Under the pieces are notes generated by a model, which made no database searches, was not told the origin of the DNA, and worked only from the letters and a program-made list of their open reading frames with translations. A program made the position numbers and the translations under genes. From Candidatus Dormiibacterota bacterium (lineage in GTDB: Bacteria > Chloroflexota > Dormibacteria > Dormibacterales > Dormibacteraceae), in the NCBI GenBank assembly GCA_003139695.1, contig PLJM01000021.1, positions 56,952-120,951 on the forward strand: a stretch of 64,000 bases of DNA, given 5' to 3'. Each line of letters opens with the position of its first letter. The first letter of the stretch is position 1. Below are positions 22,157 through 31,237 of this stretch, one piece after another.

Positions 22157-25100
22157 CTATTCGGCCGAGTCTTCCCCGAGCTCTTCGCGCTCGAGGCTGA
22201 TACCGAGGTCCAGCGGGATCTCGGGGATGTCCTCTTCGGACAACACGATCTGGCGCTCGTCCTCGCTCAGGATCTCGACCCCGAGCGCGAGCCCTTCCAG
22301 CTCCTTGACCAGCACCCTGAACGACTCGGGGATGCCGGCTTCGAGCGTGTTGTCGCCCTTGACGATCGCTTCGTAAGCCTTGACGCGGCCCACGATGTCG
22401 TCCGACTTCACGGTCAGGATCTCCTGGAGGACGTGCGCTGCGCCGTAGGCCTCCAGCGCCCAGACCTCCATCTCTCCGAACCGCTGACCACCGAACTGCG
22501 CCTTGCCTCCCAGCGGCTGCTGGGTGACCAGGCTGTAAGGGCCCGTGGACCTGGCGTGGATCTTGTCCTCGACCAGATGGGCGAGTTTCAGCATGTAGAT
22601 CATTCCGACGGTCACCGGCTCGTCGAACTGCTCGCCGGTGCGGCCGTCGCGCAGCCGGACCTTGCCGTCTTCCGGCAGGCCCGCCCGCTTGAGCTCGGAG
22701 ACGATCGTCGCCATCGGCGCCCCGTCGAATACCGGGGTCGCGACCTTGATGCCCAGCGTGTGGGCAACCCAACCCAGGTGGGTCTCGAGGACCTGCCCCA
22801 GGTTCATACGGCTCGGCACGCCGAGCGGGTTCAGGACGATGTCGACTGGCGTCCCATCGGGAAGGTACGGCATGTCCTCGCTGGGCATGATCCTGGCGAC
22901 CACCCCCTTGTTGCCGTGGCGGCCGGCCATCTTGTCGCCGGCCGATATCTTTCGCTTCTGGGCGAGGTAGACGCGGACCATCTCGTTGATGCCCGGCCCA
23001 AGCTCGTCCTTGTTCTCGCGGGAGAAGACCTTGACGTCGACCACGATGCCGCGCTCGCCGTGCGGCACCCTCAGGCTCGAGTCGCGAACTTCGCGCGCCT
23101 TCTCACCGAAGATCGCGCGCAGAAGACGCTCCTCAGCCGAGAGCTCGGTCTCGCCCTTGGGTGTGATTTTGCCCACCAGGATGTCGCCCTGCTGGACTTC
23201 CGCGCCGATGTAAACGATCCCGCGCTCGTCGAGGTTGCGCAGGGCATCGTCGGCCACGTTGGGGATGTCGCGAGTGATCTCTTCCGGTCCGAGCTTGGTC
23301 TCCCGCGCCTCGGACTCGTGCTCCTCGATGTGGATCGAGGTGTACATGTCTTCCTTGACGACGCGCTCCGAAAGCAGGATCGCGTCCTCGAAGTTGTAAC
23401 CCTCCCAGGGCATGAACGCCACGAGGACGTTCCTACCGAGCGCCATCTCGCCGTTCTCGATGGCCGGGCCGTCGGCCAGGATGTCGCCCTTGTCCACGTG
23501 CTGGCCGGGCTTCACCCTCACCTTGTGGTTCAGGCAGGTGCCCTGGTTGGAGCGCGCGAACTTCTGAAGGGGGTAGTGCCGGTCCGGCCCGCCGCCATCC
23601 GGCTTGACCACGATCTCGAAGACCGGGGTGGCATGGACCGCCTTGATGTCCTTGGGGTGTGCGATGTCGGCGACCACGCCCGCGACGTCGGCGACGATCA
23701 TCTCGCCTGAGTCCTTGGCGGCGTAGTACTCGACTCCGGTGCCGACGAGCGGCGCGTCAGTGACCAACAAAGGCACCGCCTGGCGCTGCATGTTGGCGCC
23801 CATCAGGGCTCGACCGGCGTCGTCGTGCTCGAGGAACGGGATCATCGCAGTGGCAACTGAGACGATCTGCTTCGGCGAGATGTCCATGTACTGGATGTTG
23901 CCGACGTCCTCGATCTTGAAGTCACCACGGGCCCGAGAAGGCACGCGAGCCTCAACGAAATGGTTCTCGGGAGTCAGGGCGGCGTTGGCCTGCGCGATGC
24001 CGAACATGTCCTCTTCGTCTGCCGAGAGGTACTCGACCTCGGTGGAGACCCAGGGAACGATGTCCACGCCGGCGACGTGGGCCTTGACGAGCTGCTGGAC
24101 CGCCTTACCGTCGAGAAGCTGCCCGGCCGGCAGTATCTCCTTGCCCTTGGTGTCTAGAGCGGGGCGGCGCAGGGTGCGTCCGTCCAGCTTCGGGGCTGTG
24201 TCGTCATTGACCGACATTCGGTTGTAGACCCTCCGGAACGGCGTCTCGACGAAGCCGAACTCGTTGACCTTGGCGTAGGTCGCCAGGTTGCCGATGAGGC
24301 CGATGTTCGGACCCTCGGGGGTCTCGATCGGGCAGATGCGGCCGTAGTGGCTGTGGTGCACGTCTCGGACGTCGAACCCTGCCCGCTCACGGGAGAGGCC
24401 GCCTGGCCCAAGGGCCGAAAGCCGCCGCTTATGGGTCAGCTCCGACAGCGGGTTGTGCTGGTCCATGAACTGGGACAGCTGGCTCGAGCCGAAGAATTCC
24501 TTGATCGCGGCGACCACGGGTCGGGCGTTGATCAGCGATGCCGAGGTGACCGTGTGCGGGTCACTGATCGTCATGCGCTCTTTGATGATTCGCTCCATGC
24601 GGATCAGTCCCATACGGAACTGGTTCTGCAGCAGCTCGCCGACCGCGCGCACCCGGCGGTTGCCCAGGTGGTCGATGTCGTCAGGGATTTGCTTCTCGCG
24701 TGGCGCGTTGTTCAGCTCAATCAGCTTGCGAAGGAACGCGATGAAGTCGCCCTTCTCCAGGATCCGCAGCTCACGCTGGCGGACGCGCGCGAGGATGTCG
24801 GCCTCGTCACGGCCCAGCCTCTTGTCGACCTTGTAGCGGCCGACGCGGCCAAGGTCGAACCGGCGCGGGTTGAAGAACAGGCTTTGCAGAAGGTTGCGGG
24901 CGTTGTCCACCGACGGGGGATCGCCCGGGCGAACGCGGCGGTAGAGCTCGAGGAGCGCGTCCTCGGTCTTCATGGTCGTGTCCTTGTCGAGCGTTGACTC
25001 CATATAGCGGTGCTCGGGGTTGTTGTCGACATCCCCGAACATCTCCATCAGCGCGCGCTTCTGAGCGTCGCGGTCGTTCTCGGTGCCCTTGAGCTGCGGC

Positions 25101-25696
25101 AGCTCGAGAGCCTTCAGCAAGACCGTCACCGGGACCTTGCGCTTGCGGTCGATCTTGACCGTGAGGAGGTCCTTCGCCGAGGTCTCGATCTCGAGCCATG
25201 CGCCCCGGTTCGGGATGAGCTTGGCGCCGAAAAGCTTGCGGCCAGTGTTGGGATCCTCAGCAGCGGTGAAGTAGACGCCTGGCGAGCGGACCAGCTGCGA
25301 CACGACAACGCGCTCGGTGCCGTTGACGATGAAGGTGCCTTCGTCGGTCATCATGGCGAAGTCGCCCATGTAGACCTCGGACTCCTTGATCTCGCCGGTC
25401 TCCTTAATGGTCAGACGCGTCTTGATACGCAGCGGCGCGGCATAGGTCATGTCGCGGTTGCGGCACTCTTCGACGGAGAACTTCGGCTGGCCGAACTCGT
25501 AGTCCAGGAACTTCAGCTCGAAGTTCTTGCCCGTGTAGTCGGTGATCGGGTTGATCTCGTCGAAGAGCTCACGAAGGCCCTCTGACTTGAACCAGTGGAA
25601 CGACTCGACCTGCGTCGCAATGAGGTCCTTTAGCTCGACCAGGTTCGGGATACGGCCATAGCTAAGGCGCGCGGGTGCTCTCATCTCTGAGATCAT
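22157..25696 (-). CDS. rpoB: DNA-directed RNA polymerase beta subunit
   Basis: The beta subunit forms the other pincer and the rifamycin pocket. The 1179-residue product starts at ATG 25696 with AAGGAG six bases upstream. Rifampicin cluster I reads [20 protein letters not shown], where E. coli N518 is replaced by His; D516, H526 and S531 equivalents are wild type. The catalytic region [12 protein letters not shown] and the clamp sequences near the C-terminus are intact. It is separated from rplL by a plus-strand PLP gene, so it needs its own promoter. Confidence 0.98.
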   Translation of the reverse strand: MISEMRAPARLSYGRIPNLVELKDLIATQVESFHWFKSEGLRELFDEINPITDYTGKNFELKFLDYEFGQPKFSVEECRNRDMTYAAPLRIKTRLTIKETGEIKESEVYMGDFAMMTDEGTFIVNGTERVVVSQLVRSPGVYFTAAEDPNTGRKLFGAKLIPNRGAWLEIETSAKDLLTVKIDRKRKVPVTVLLKALELPQLKGTENDRDAQKRALMEMFGDVDNNPEHRYMESTLDKDTTMKTEDALLELYRRVRPGDPPSVDNARNLLQSLFFNPRRFDLGRVGRYKVDKRLGRDEADILARVRQRELRILEKGDFIAFLRKLIELNNAPREKQIPDDIDHLGNRRVRAVGELLQNQFRMGLIRMERIIKERMTISDPHTVTSASLINARPVVAAIKEFFGSSQLSQFMDQHNPLSELTHKRRLSALGPGGLSRERAGFDVRDVHHSHYGRICPIETPEGPNIGLIGNLATYAKVNEFGFVETPFRRVYNRMSVNDDTAPKLDGRTLRRPALDTKGKEILPAGQLLDGKAVQQLVKAHVAGVDIVPWVSTEVEYLSADEEDMFGIAQANAALTPENHFVEARVPSRARGDFKIEDVGNIQYMDISPKQIVSVATAMIPFLEHDDAGRALMGANMQRQAVPLLVTDAPLVGTGVEYYAAKDSGEMIVADVAGVVADIAHPKDIKAVHATPVFEIVVKPDGGGPDRHYPLQKFARSNQGTCLNHKVRVKPGQHVDKGDILADGPAIENGEMALGRNVLVAFMPWEGYNFEDAILLSERVVKEDMYTSIHIEEHESEARETKLGPEEITRDIPNVADDALRNLDERGIVYIGAEVQQGDILVGKITPKGETELSAEERLLRAIFGEKAREVRDSSLRVPHGERGIVVDVKVFSRENKDELGPGINEMVRVYLAQKRKISAGDKMAGRHGNKGVVARIMPSEDMPYLPDGTPVDIVLNPLGVPSRMNLGQVLETHLGWVAHTLGIKVATPVFDGAPMATIVSELKRAGLPEDGKVRLRDGRTGEQFDEPVTVGMIYMLKLAHLVEDKIHARSTGPYSLVTQQPLGGKAQFGGQRFGEMEVWALEAYGAAHVLQEILTVKSDDIVGRVKAYEAIVKGDNTLEAGIPESFRVLVKELEGLALGVEILSEDERQIVLSEEDIPEIPLDLGISLEREELGEDSAE

Positions 25697-25770
25697 TCGG
25701 TTCTCCTTAAACGGAAAAGGGCGCGCTCAGGAAATAGGCATGATGAGCGGCCGGGCGTGCACGAACCGTG

Positions 25771-25776
25771 AGTATA
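25771..25776 (-). promoter_or_regulatory. Candidate -10 element for rpoBC
   Basis: The minus strand reads TATACT here, 75 bases before the rpoB ATG, the same hexamer seen ahead of rpsL. A further TATAGT occurs at about 25854. No clear TTGACA-like -35 accompanies either. Confidence 0.4.
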
Positions 25777-25865
25777 CGACGAATCGGCCCCCCAGTGGGG
25801 ACGCGTCATCGAGGCCAGGCGAAGGAGTCGCCTGACCGAGCTTTCCGGGCACTATAGCACCGCGA

Positions 25866-25970
25866 GGTTCGGGCTACAAGCCTGAACCGTTGGCCTCCCC
25901 GCTTGCCGGGGAGGGTGGCCCGGCACGCGCAGCGTGCCCGGCCGGAAGGGGACGCCCAAGCCTGCACGAT
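25866..25970 (+). repeat. Three-hairpin repeat, copy A (upstream of PLP enzyme gene at 25992)
   Basis: About 105 bp made of three hairpins: 25866-25888 (GGTTCGGGCT/AGCCTGAACC), 25894-25914 (CCTCCCCG CTTGC CGGGGAGG) and 25922-25938 (GGCACGC GCA GCGTGCC), followed by CGGCCGG and GGGGACGCCCAAGCCTGCAC. The arrangement recurs at 48367-48463 with changed but still paired bases in hairpins 2 and 3. It ends about 20 bases before the ATG of the next gene. It could be a structured leader RNA or a REP-like repeat. The rest of the rpoB-PLP gap (25697-25865) holds only rpoB promoter elements and a small CAGGCGA/TCGCCTG hairpin. Confidence 0.7.
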
Positions 25971-25991
25971 CGGGAGAGTTAGCCTTCTCCA

Positions 25992-27137
25992 ATGCCCGAC
26001 TGGAAAGCGCTGCGGAGCGAGTTTCCCCTCCTGGATCGGTACATCTACCTCAACGCCTGCTCCCTCGGTCCCCTCCCCCGCCGCGGCCGGGCCGCCCTGG
26101 CCCGCTACGCCCAGGATTGGGACGAAAAAGGCACCCCGGTCTGGTTCACCGACTGGATTCCGCTGCTGGAGAGGTTCCGGGAGCGGATCGGCGAGCTGCT
26201 CAGCGCGCCGGCTGGCAGCACTGCCATCGCCCCATCTGTGTCTGTCGCGCTGACCACGCTCGCGACGGGCCTGCCTCTCCCCGCCGGCCGGGACAAGATC
26301 CTGATCGGCGAGCTGGACTTTCCGACCATCGGCCACCAGTGGCTCAGCCGGCCGGAATACGAGGTCGAGTTCGTGCCCAGCCGGGACGGCACGACGATCC
26401 CGCCCGAGGCGTTCGCGGAGCGGATCGACAAGCGCACGGCTCTGGTCGCGACCACCCACCTCTTCTATACGACCGGCTACCTCCAGGACGTGCGCGCCAT
26501 CGCCGACGCCGCCCATGCCGCCGGAGCTTTCTGCCTGATCGACGGCTACCAGACGGGCGGTTGTGTCCCCCTCGACGTCGAAGCGATGGGGTGTGACGCA
26601 TTCGTCGGTGGCTGCCTCAAATGGCTGAGCGGCGGACCAGGCAATGCCTTCATGTATGTCCGCCCGGACCTGATCCCTCGCATTCGTCCGCACGGAACTG
26701 GCTGGTTCGCGACGCGCGACCCTTTCTCGTTCACGCTGCAGGAGCTGACGTTCGCCGACGACGCGAGGCGCCTGGAAACAGGCACGTGGGCGATGCCCTC
26801 GCACTACGCGGGGTTGGCGGCGTTGGAGCTGATCCTCGAGGTCGGGGTCGAGAACATCCAGGAGCGTCTGCGCGACCTGACCGACCGGATCCTCGAGAGG
26901 TGCGTTGAGGCCGGGGTCAAGACCTTCACCCCGCGCGAGCGGTCACGCCGCTGCGGGATCGTCACCCTCGAGTGCGACCAGCCGGAAGCAGTCGAGGCGA
27001 AGCTCCACGCGGAAGGCGTCGTCGTCGACTCGCGCCCAGGTCGCGTGCGCCTCTCGCCGCACTGGTGCGTGACCGAGGCCGAGCTGGAACGCGGAATGGA
27101 CCTCGTTCTGGATAAGGTCAGGGCCGGGGCCACCTAG
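25992..27137 (+). CDS. PLP-dependent class V aminotransferase / kynureninase-like enzyme
   Basis: A fold-type I PLP enzyme of the class V aminotransferase superfamily. The 381-residue product has LNACSLGPLPRRG near the start, the cofactor-binding DGYQTGG, and GGCLKWLSGGPGNAF, where the lysine is the expected Schiff-base residue and the context is like kynureninase. The C-terminal domain includes a conserved SRPGRVRLSPHW. I cannot assign the substrate; kynureninase, cysteine desulfurase-like or an amino-acid lyase are possible. It is a lone plus-strand gene splitting the rplL-rpoB junction, with a hairpin repeat ahead of it and convergent on rplL. Confidence 0.8.
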   Translation: MPDWKALRSEFPLLDRYIYLNACSLGPLPRRGRAALARYAQDWDEKGTPVWFTDWIPLLERFRERIGELLSAPAGSTAIAPSVSVALTTLATGLPLPAGRDKILIGELDFPTIGHQWLSRPEYEVEFVPSRDGTTIPPEAFAERIDKRTALVATTHLFYTTGYLQDVRAIADAAHAAGAFCLIDGYQTGGCVPLDVEAMGCDAFVGGCLKWLSGGPGNAFMYVRPDLIPRIRPHGTGWFATRDPFSFTLQELTFADDARRLETGTWAMPSHYAGLAALELILEVGVENIQERLRDLTDRILERCVEAGVKTFTPRERSRRCGIVTLECDQPEAVEAKLHAEGVVVDSRPGRVRLSPHWCVTEAELERGMDLVLDKVRAGAT

Positions 27138-27318
27138 CTGTCCCGTGTTGCGCTGCTGGCGACCACCCTCGACGATGGACGCGGGTAGCGCACACTCTGG
27201 CTCTGTAAGTGATGCCCATCTTGGATCTCCTCGAGTACCTGGACTCCGACAAACCAGAACCTAGGTCGCGACCCTGGGCGCCAACTGAGGATTGCCTTAG
27301 AAGACCCTGAACAAGAAG

Positions 27319-27342
27319 GAGCCGGGCCCGAAGGCCCGGCTC
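27319..27342 (-). terminator. Terminator of the rplJL operon
   Basis: Perfect 10-base arms GAGCCGGGCC/GGCCCGGCTC with a 4-base loop, followed on the minus strand by CTTCTTGTTC. It lies 24 bases past the rplL stop. The remainder of the 27138-27365 gap shows nothing else I recognise. Confidence 0.75.
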
Positions 27343-27365
27343 TCATGCCCCTACCCTTGTTTCTC

Positions 27366-27752
27366 TTACTTAAGGTCGGCTGTCGCGCCCGCTTCCTTGA
27401 GCCTGGCCACTGCCTTCTCGGCATCGGCCTTGCTGACGTTCTCGAGGACCGGCTTCGGCGCCGCGTCGACGAGGTCCTTGGCTTCTTTGAGGCCGAGCTG
27501 CGTGAGCTCGCGGACCGCCTTGATCACGTTGATCTTGCTGTCGCCGACCGCCGACAGGGTCACCGTGAACTCCGTCTGCTCCTCTTCGGGCTCGGCCGCC
27601 GCGCCAGCCGGTGCTGCCGCGACTGCTACGGAAGCCGTCGCTGCCTTGATGCCGAACTCGTCTTCGATCGCCTTGACGGCTTCGACGACGTCGAGGATGC
27701 TCCAGTCTTTCAGGGCCTCCACGAAATCCTTCGGGGTGAGCTTGGTTGCCAT
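27366..27752 (-). CDS. rplL: 50S ribosomal protein L7/L12
   Basis: L7/L12 forms the flexible stalk that recruits translation factors. The 128-residue product has the dimerising N-terminal domain ([20 protein letters not shown]), an alanine/glutamate-rich hinge near residues 42-60, and the C-terminal factor-binding domain ending [11 protein letters not shown]. The ATG follows the rplJ stop closely. Confidence 0.97.
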   Translation of the reverse strand: MATKLTPKDFVEALKDWSILDVVEAVKAIEDEFGIKAATASVAVAAAPAGAAAEPEEEQTEFTVTLSAVGDSKINVIKAVRELTQLGLKEAKDLVDAAPKPVLENVSKADAEKAVARLKEAGATADLK

Positions 27753-27754
27753 GT

Positions 27755-28288
27755 TTACGCTGCCTCCAATTTGGTTTTGTACGCATTCAGCGTGCCCATG
27801 AGCTGCTGAAGCGGTGTCTGCATGATTCCGAGGAGCTGCGCGACGGGTGACTGAAGAGTGCCCATCAGCTGGGCGATCAATGTTTCACGAGAGGGAAGGT
27901 CGGCCAGCTGCTTGATCTGGCTCGGCGAGAACACTCGGCCTTCGACGAGCCCGCCGACGACTTCGAGCTTCAGGCGCGTGGCGCGGACCCACTCGTTGAT
28001 CAGCCTGGAAGGGACGCCGAGGTCGTCGTAACCGAAGGCAATCGCCACCGGCCCCTTGATCTCGTCCTGCAGCTGCGGGAAGCCGGCCGCCTCCGCGGCG
28101 CGCCGAGCGAGCGTGTTCTTGACGACGCGATACTCGACCTCGCCGGTCCGAAGCTTGCTGCGAAGGTCCTGGATCTGGTTGACCTTGAGCCCGCGGTAAT
28201 CCGTGAGGACCGCCACCTTGGCGCCCTTCAATTTTTCGGTCAGAAGCTCGACCTGCTCGACCTTCTGCTCTCTCCTGGCTTTCGGCAA
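27755..28288 (-). CDS. rplJ: 50S ribosomal protein L10
   Basis: L10 anchors L12 dimers on the stalk base. I chose TTG at 28288, giving 177 residues starting [16 protein letters not shown], the family start, with GGGAGG upstream; a longer in-frame version would read through the leader. The C-terminal helix has three similar segments ([30 protein letters not shown]). By analogy with thermophile L10 this would bind three L12 dimers (inference). The Shine-Dalgarno sequence lies inside a leader hairpin. Confidence 0.95.
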   Translation of the reverse strand: MPKARREQKVEQVELLTEKLKGAKVAVLTDYRGLKVNQIQDLRSKLRTGEVEYRVVKNTLARRAAEAAGFPQLQDEIKGPVAIAFGYDDLGVPSRLINEWVRATRLKLEVVGGLVEGRVFSPSQIKQLADLPSRETLIAQLMGTLQSPVAQLLGIMQTPLQQLMGTLNAYKTKLEAA

Positions 28289-28406
28289 ATGAAAAATCCT
28301 CCCTGCCCACAATCAAAAGGCAGGAAGGATCCAGCGTCCTTCACTTCTTTCGCCTCGGTAGGAAATTAAGCCGGCGCATCGGCAGGCACCTACGGTCTAG
28401 GGCAGA
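28289..28406 (-). promoter_or_regulatory. Ribosomal L10 leader with SD-masking hairpin
   Basis: About 118 nt between the probable transcription start and rplJ. It contains CCTACCGAGG, resembling the conserved core of known L10 leaders. Next to the gene, CCTTCCTGCC (28328-28319) can pair over 10 bases, with one G-T pair, with GGCAGGGAGG (28307-28298), which includes the GGGAGG Shine-Dalgarno sequence. This fits translational autoregulation by the L10-L12 complex, which is known for this family in other bacteria. Confidence 0.6.
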
Positions 28407-28412
28407 AAAGTG

Positions 28413-28418
28413 ATTATA
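28413..28418 (-). promoter_or_regulatory. -10 element of the rplJL promoter
   Basis: The minus strand shows a consensus TATAAT preceded by TTTG, about 125 bases ahead of the rplJ start and 57 bases past the GNAT gene stop. The -35 region is G-rich and not recognisable. Confidence 0.55.
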
Positions 28419-28435
28419 CAAACGTTGGTGCAAAC

Positions 28436-28478
28436 CCCCGCGCCCCACCCGGCTCGTCCGGCATCTGGCCGGACCTAG
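28436..28478 (-). repeat. Shortened relative of the three-hairpin repeat (copy C)
   Basis: On the minus strand, directly at the GNAT stop codon, the sequence CCTAGGTCCGGCC-AGAT-GCCGGACGAGCC forms a hairpin nearly identical to the first hairpin of copy B (48367-48385, TTAGGTCCGGCC-TGAA-GCCGGACGAACC). It continues GGGTGGGG, like the tail of copy B. Hairpins 2 and 3 are missing. Confidence 0.5.
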
Positions 28479-29014
28479 GAGTTCGCCTTCAGCCAGTCCT
28501 CGCGCAGCACCTCGGTGAGAACTTGGTCAACCCAGCGTCCGTCGACGAACGATTCGCCACGGTACCGGCCGGCCTCGCGGAAGCCCGCCGCCGCCTGGGC
28601 TTTGGCACTTGCCTCATTGCCATCGAAGTAGGCCGACTTCAGCTTGCGCAGCGGCAGCTGTGTGAATGCGTACCGAGTACGGAGTTGCATCACCTCGCGC
28701 CCGAGGCCCTTGCCCCATGCTGTCCTGTCACCGATCATCGTGCCGGTCGTACCGGACCCATATTTCCAGTTGATCGCGTGGATTCCTGTAATCCCAACCA
28801 AGGCACCATTGCGCTCCACCGACCAAACCACGTGGTCGGGGTCCCTCGCCATCTTTTCGAGCCACTCTTTCTCTTCGTCGAGTGAAGGCGGGTGACGACG
28901 CAGAAGGAAGCGGGTGACCTCCATGTCCTCGAGCCAGGTGATCATCACCACGGCATCGTCTGATGTTGGCGGCCGGAGGTGGACGAGCTTGCCCTCGATG
29001 ACCGGTCCGTTCAT
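28475..29014 (-). CDS. GNAT family N-acetyltransferase (RimJ/RimL-like)
   Basis: A 179-residue acetyl-CoA-dependent N-acetyltransferase. The order is typical: VIEGKLVHLRPPTSDDA at the start, the acceptor strand region VGITGIHAINWKYGSGTTG, then the acetyl-CoA loop DRTAWGKGLGREVMQL (Q/RxxGxG/A-like), and the NEASAKAQAAAGFREAGR element. It may acetylate a protein N-terminus (RimL acts on L7/L12), but antibiotics or small molecules are equally possible. It sits between rplA and rplJ, where other Gram-positive clusters have nothing or a leader. Confidence 0.8.
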   Translation of the reverse strand: MNGPVIEGKLVHLRPPTSDDAVVMITWLEDMEVTRFLLRRHPPSLDEEKEWLEKMARDPDHVVWSVERNGALVGITGIHAINWKYGSGTTGTMIGDRTAWGKGLGREVMQLRTRYAFTQLPLRKLKSAYFDGNEASAKAQAAAGFREAGRYRGESFVDGRWVDQVLTEVLREDWLKANS

Positions 29015-29066
29015 GCCCGAAGTATGAATCGGCCGTTTTAGAGTCAGGAAGAGCCCGACCCGGTCG

Positions 29067-29801
29067 TTAGTTAGACGACGACCCGAGCTTTGCTGCCTCT
29101 TTGACGTCTACCGGGACTGACGGGCCCTGCGTTGCCGCCACAAAGAAGCTGCGCAGGTACTGGCCCTTGGACGTGCTCGGCTTATTGCGGATCAGGGCGT
29201 CCACGAGCGCCGTCAGGTTCTGGTGCAGCTGCTGCCCGTCGAACGACACCTTGCCGATCGGGGCGTGCACGATGCCGAACTTGTCGGTCCTGAACTCGAC
29301 CTTGCCGCCCTTGACCTCGCGAACCGCTCGCGCGACGTCGAAGGTGACCGTGCCCGACTTCGGGTTTGGCATAAGGCCACGCGGCCCCAGGATCTTTCCG
29401 AGCGGTCCAACCTTGGACATGATGTCGGGCGTCGCGATTGCCGCATCGAAATCCGTCCAGCCCTCGGAGACCTTCTTGACGAGGTCGTCGCCGCCCACGA
29501 AGTCGGCGCCTGCCTCCTGGGCCTCCTTGGCTCGATCGGCGGTGGCGAACACCAACACCCGTACCTTCTTGCCGGTCCCGTTGGGGAGCACCACCGAACC
29601 GCGAACCATCTGCTCTGCATGCCTGGGGTCGACCCCCAGCCGGATGTGAGCCTCGACCGTCGCATCGAACTTGGAGATCGAGGTCTCCTTGGCCATCTGG
29701 ACGGCGGCCTCGGGGGTCAGCCCCCCGTTGCCGTTGCTCGCAAGGGCTGCCTCGATCTTCTTGGCCGCCTCGATGTACTTTTTCCCGCGCTTCTTTGGCA
29801 T
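29067..29801 (-). CDS. rplA: 50S ribosomal protein L1
   Basis: L1 forms the mobile stalk that moves with E-site tRNA, and in many bacteria represses its own operon. The 244-residue product begins [17 protein letters not shown], has [19 protein letters not shown] and PIGKVSF, and ends after [13 protein letters not shown]. The ATG overlaps the end of rplK by one base. It is full length. Confidence 0.97.
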   Translation of the reverse strand: MPKKRGKKYIEAAKKIEAALASNGNGGLTPEAAVQMAKETSISKFDATVEAHIRLGVDPRHAEQMVRGSVVLPNGTGKKVRVLVFATADRAKEAQEAGADFVGGDDLVKKVSEGWTDFDAAIATPDIMSKVGPLGKILGPRGLMPNPKSGTVTFDVARAVREVKGGKVEFRTDKFGIVHAPIGKVSFDGQQLHQNLTALVDALIRNKPSTSKGQYLRSFFVAATQGPSVPVDVKEAAKLGSSSN

Positions 29802-30229
29802 TACTCGATCACCTCGAGGCCCATCGAACGAGCGGTGCCTTCGACCATCTTCATGGCGGCATCCAGGTCGTAAGCGTTGAGGTCCTTCCTCTTGACCTCG
29901 ACGATCTGACGCAGCTGCTGGCGCGTTACCCTGCCCACCTTCTCGCGATTCGGTTTCGGGGATCCCTTCTCGATGCCCGCTGCTTTCTTGAGCAGGTTCA
30001 CCGCGGGGGGCGTCTTGAGGACGAAGGTGAAGGTGCGGTCCTCGAAGATGGTGATCTCCGCGGGCACGACGTCACCGGCCTGCTGAGCCGTGCGCTCGTT
30101 GTAGGCCTTGGTGAACTCCATGATGTTGATTCCGTGGGGTCCCAGCGCGGTGCCCACCGGCGGGGCCGGAGTCGCCTTGCCCGCCTGTAGCTCGAGCTTC
30201 AGGACCGCACGAATCTTCTTCTTGCTCAT
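29801..30229 (-). CDS. rplK: 50S ribosomal protein L11
   Basis: L11 forms the GTPase-associated centre with L10. The ATG at 30229 gives the canonical 142 residues ([20 protein letters not shown]). [17 protein letters not shown] and the C-terminal rRNA-binding domain, ending GLEVIE, are intact. A longer frame upstream is a reading of nusG in another frame. It follows nusG directly, the usual arrangement. Confidence 0.97.
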   Translation of the reverse strand: MSKKKIRAVLKLELQAGKATPAPPVGTALGPHGINIMEFTKAYNERTAQQAGDVVPAEITIFEDRTFTFVLKTPPAVNLLKKAAGIEKGSPKPNREKVGRVTRQQLRQIVEVKRKDLNAYDLDAAMKMVEGTARSMGLEVIE

Positions 30230-30230
30230 A

Positions 30231-30788
30231 TCAGTGGACTTTCTCGACCTGCAGCAGGTCGAGCTCGACGGGAGTTTCCCGGCCGAACATGTTGACGAGC
30301 ACCTTGAGCTTGCCCTTCTCCGGGTTGATCTCGTCCACCTTGCCGTGAAAGTCGGTGAACGGCCCATCGACCACGCGCACAGACTCGCCGACCTGGAACT
30401 CGACCCGGATCTTGGGCGCTTCCTGCTTCATCTGCTTCTGGATCGCTCGGACCTCTTTCTCCTGGAGCGGCACAGGGCTGTTCGCGGAGCCGACGAAGCT
30501 CGTGACGCCGGGAGTGTTGCGAACCACAAACCATGATTCGTTCGACATCACCATGCGGACGAGGATGTAGCCCGGGAAGATTCGCTTCTGGACGTGGCGG
30601 CGCTTGCCGTCCTTGATCTCTATCTCGTCCTCCATGGGGACGAGCACCTGCAGGATCTTGTCCTGCATGTCCATGGATTCGATCCTCTTCTCGAGGTTCT
30701 TCTTGACCTTCTCTTCGTGTCCGGAGTACGCGTGTACCACGTACCACTGGGGCTCCGCCTCTGGTGCGGTGCTCTTTTCGACGGCCAT
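30231..30788 (-). CDS. nusG: Transcription elongation/antitermination factor NusG
   Basis: NusG binds RNA polymerase through its NGN domain and S10 or Rho through its KOW domain. The 185-residue product has [19 protein letters not shown] at the NGN start, [28 protein letters not shown], and a C-terminal KOW motif [20 protein letters not shown]. The N-terminal 13 residues are a short acidic addition. It is coupled to secE by a 1-base overlap. Confidence 0.97.
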   Translation of the reverse strand: MAVEKSTAPEAEPQWYVVHAYSGHEEKVKKNLEKRIESMDMQDKILQVLVPMEDEIEIKDGKRRHVQKRIFPGYILVRMVMSNESWFVVRNTPGVTSFVGSANSPVPLQEKEVRAIQKQMKQEAPKIRVEFQVGESVRVVDGPFTDFHGKVDEINPEKGKLKVLVNMFGRETPVELDLLQVEKVH

Positions 30789-31024
30789 CAGTGGGCCACC
30801 CCGCTGTAAATGAACTTCTGAGCGAGCTGGCCGAGGATATAGTCGACCCCGCCGATGAAGCCGCCGATCACGATCACGGTCACGATCACGACCAGGGTGT
30901 AGCGATAAAGCTCACCCCAGGTCGGCCAGACGACCTTGCGGAGCTCGTCGAAGACCTCGCGCAGGAACCGCAACAGGTTGAACGAGGGGGCCTGCTCGGC
31001 ACGCCTCCTGGTGGTTACGGCCAC
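30788..31024 (-). CDS. secE: Preprotein translocase subunit SecE
   Basis: SecE clamps SecY in the membrane channel. The 78-residue single-span form has the conserved amphipathic FLREVFDELRKVVWPTWGE followed by one hydrophobic helix (YTLVVIVTVIVIGGFIGG). It starts at GTG, whose first base overlaps the rpmG stop. The rpmG-secE-nusG-rplK order is standard. Confidence 0.96.
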   Translation of the reverse strand: MAVTTRRRAEQAPSFNLLRFLREVFDELRKVVWPTWGELYRYTLVVIVTVIVIGGFIGGVDYILGQLAQKFIYSGVAH

Positions 31025-31173
31025 TACTTGGTCTCCTTGTGCGGCGTGTGTTTATGACACCACCGGCAGTACTTGCTCAACTCGAGCCTGTCCGGATCGT
31101 TCTTCTTGTTCTTGACGGTGGTGTAGTTGCGCCGCTTACACACGCCGCATGCGAGGCTGATGATGTCTTCCAT
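31024..31173 (-). CDS. rpmG: 50S ribosomal protein L33
   Basis: A 49-residue small ribosomal protein. The translation starts [19 protein letters not shown] and contains two Cys-x-x-Cys pairs (CGVC and CRWC), so it is the zinc-binding form. [16 protein letters not shown] is typical of L33. It lies directly before secE, as in Bacillus and actinobacteria, and is the promoter-proximal gene of this operon in the window. Confidence 0.95.
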   Translation of the reverse strand: MEDIISLACGVCKRRNYTTVKNKKNDPDRLELSKYCRWCHKHTPHKETK

Positions 31174-31201
31174 AGTTGGCTCTTTGGTGGGGGCTGAAAA
31201 G

Positions 31202-31224
31202 AAAAAAGCCTAGGTTACCTAGGC
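31202..31224 (-). terminator. Terminator of the TetR gene
   Basis: GCCTAGGT/ACCTAGGC with a single-base centre (31208-31224), followed on the minus strand by six T and then CTTTTC. It lies 14 bases after the regulator stop and before rpmG, so it isolates the ribosomal operon from upstream transcription. Confidence 0.8.
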
Positions 31225-31237
31225 GCTGTCAATAGTA

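Noticed and set aside
25806-26804. 332-residue minus-strand frame across the PLP enzyme gene
   Set aside because: It overlaps a clear class V aminotransferase on the other strand and the hairpin repeat, and has no family features.
31174-31237. tRNA gene ahead of rpmG-secE
   Set aside because: tRNA genes are common at this place, but only the TetR terminator and a short spacer are present.
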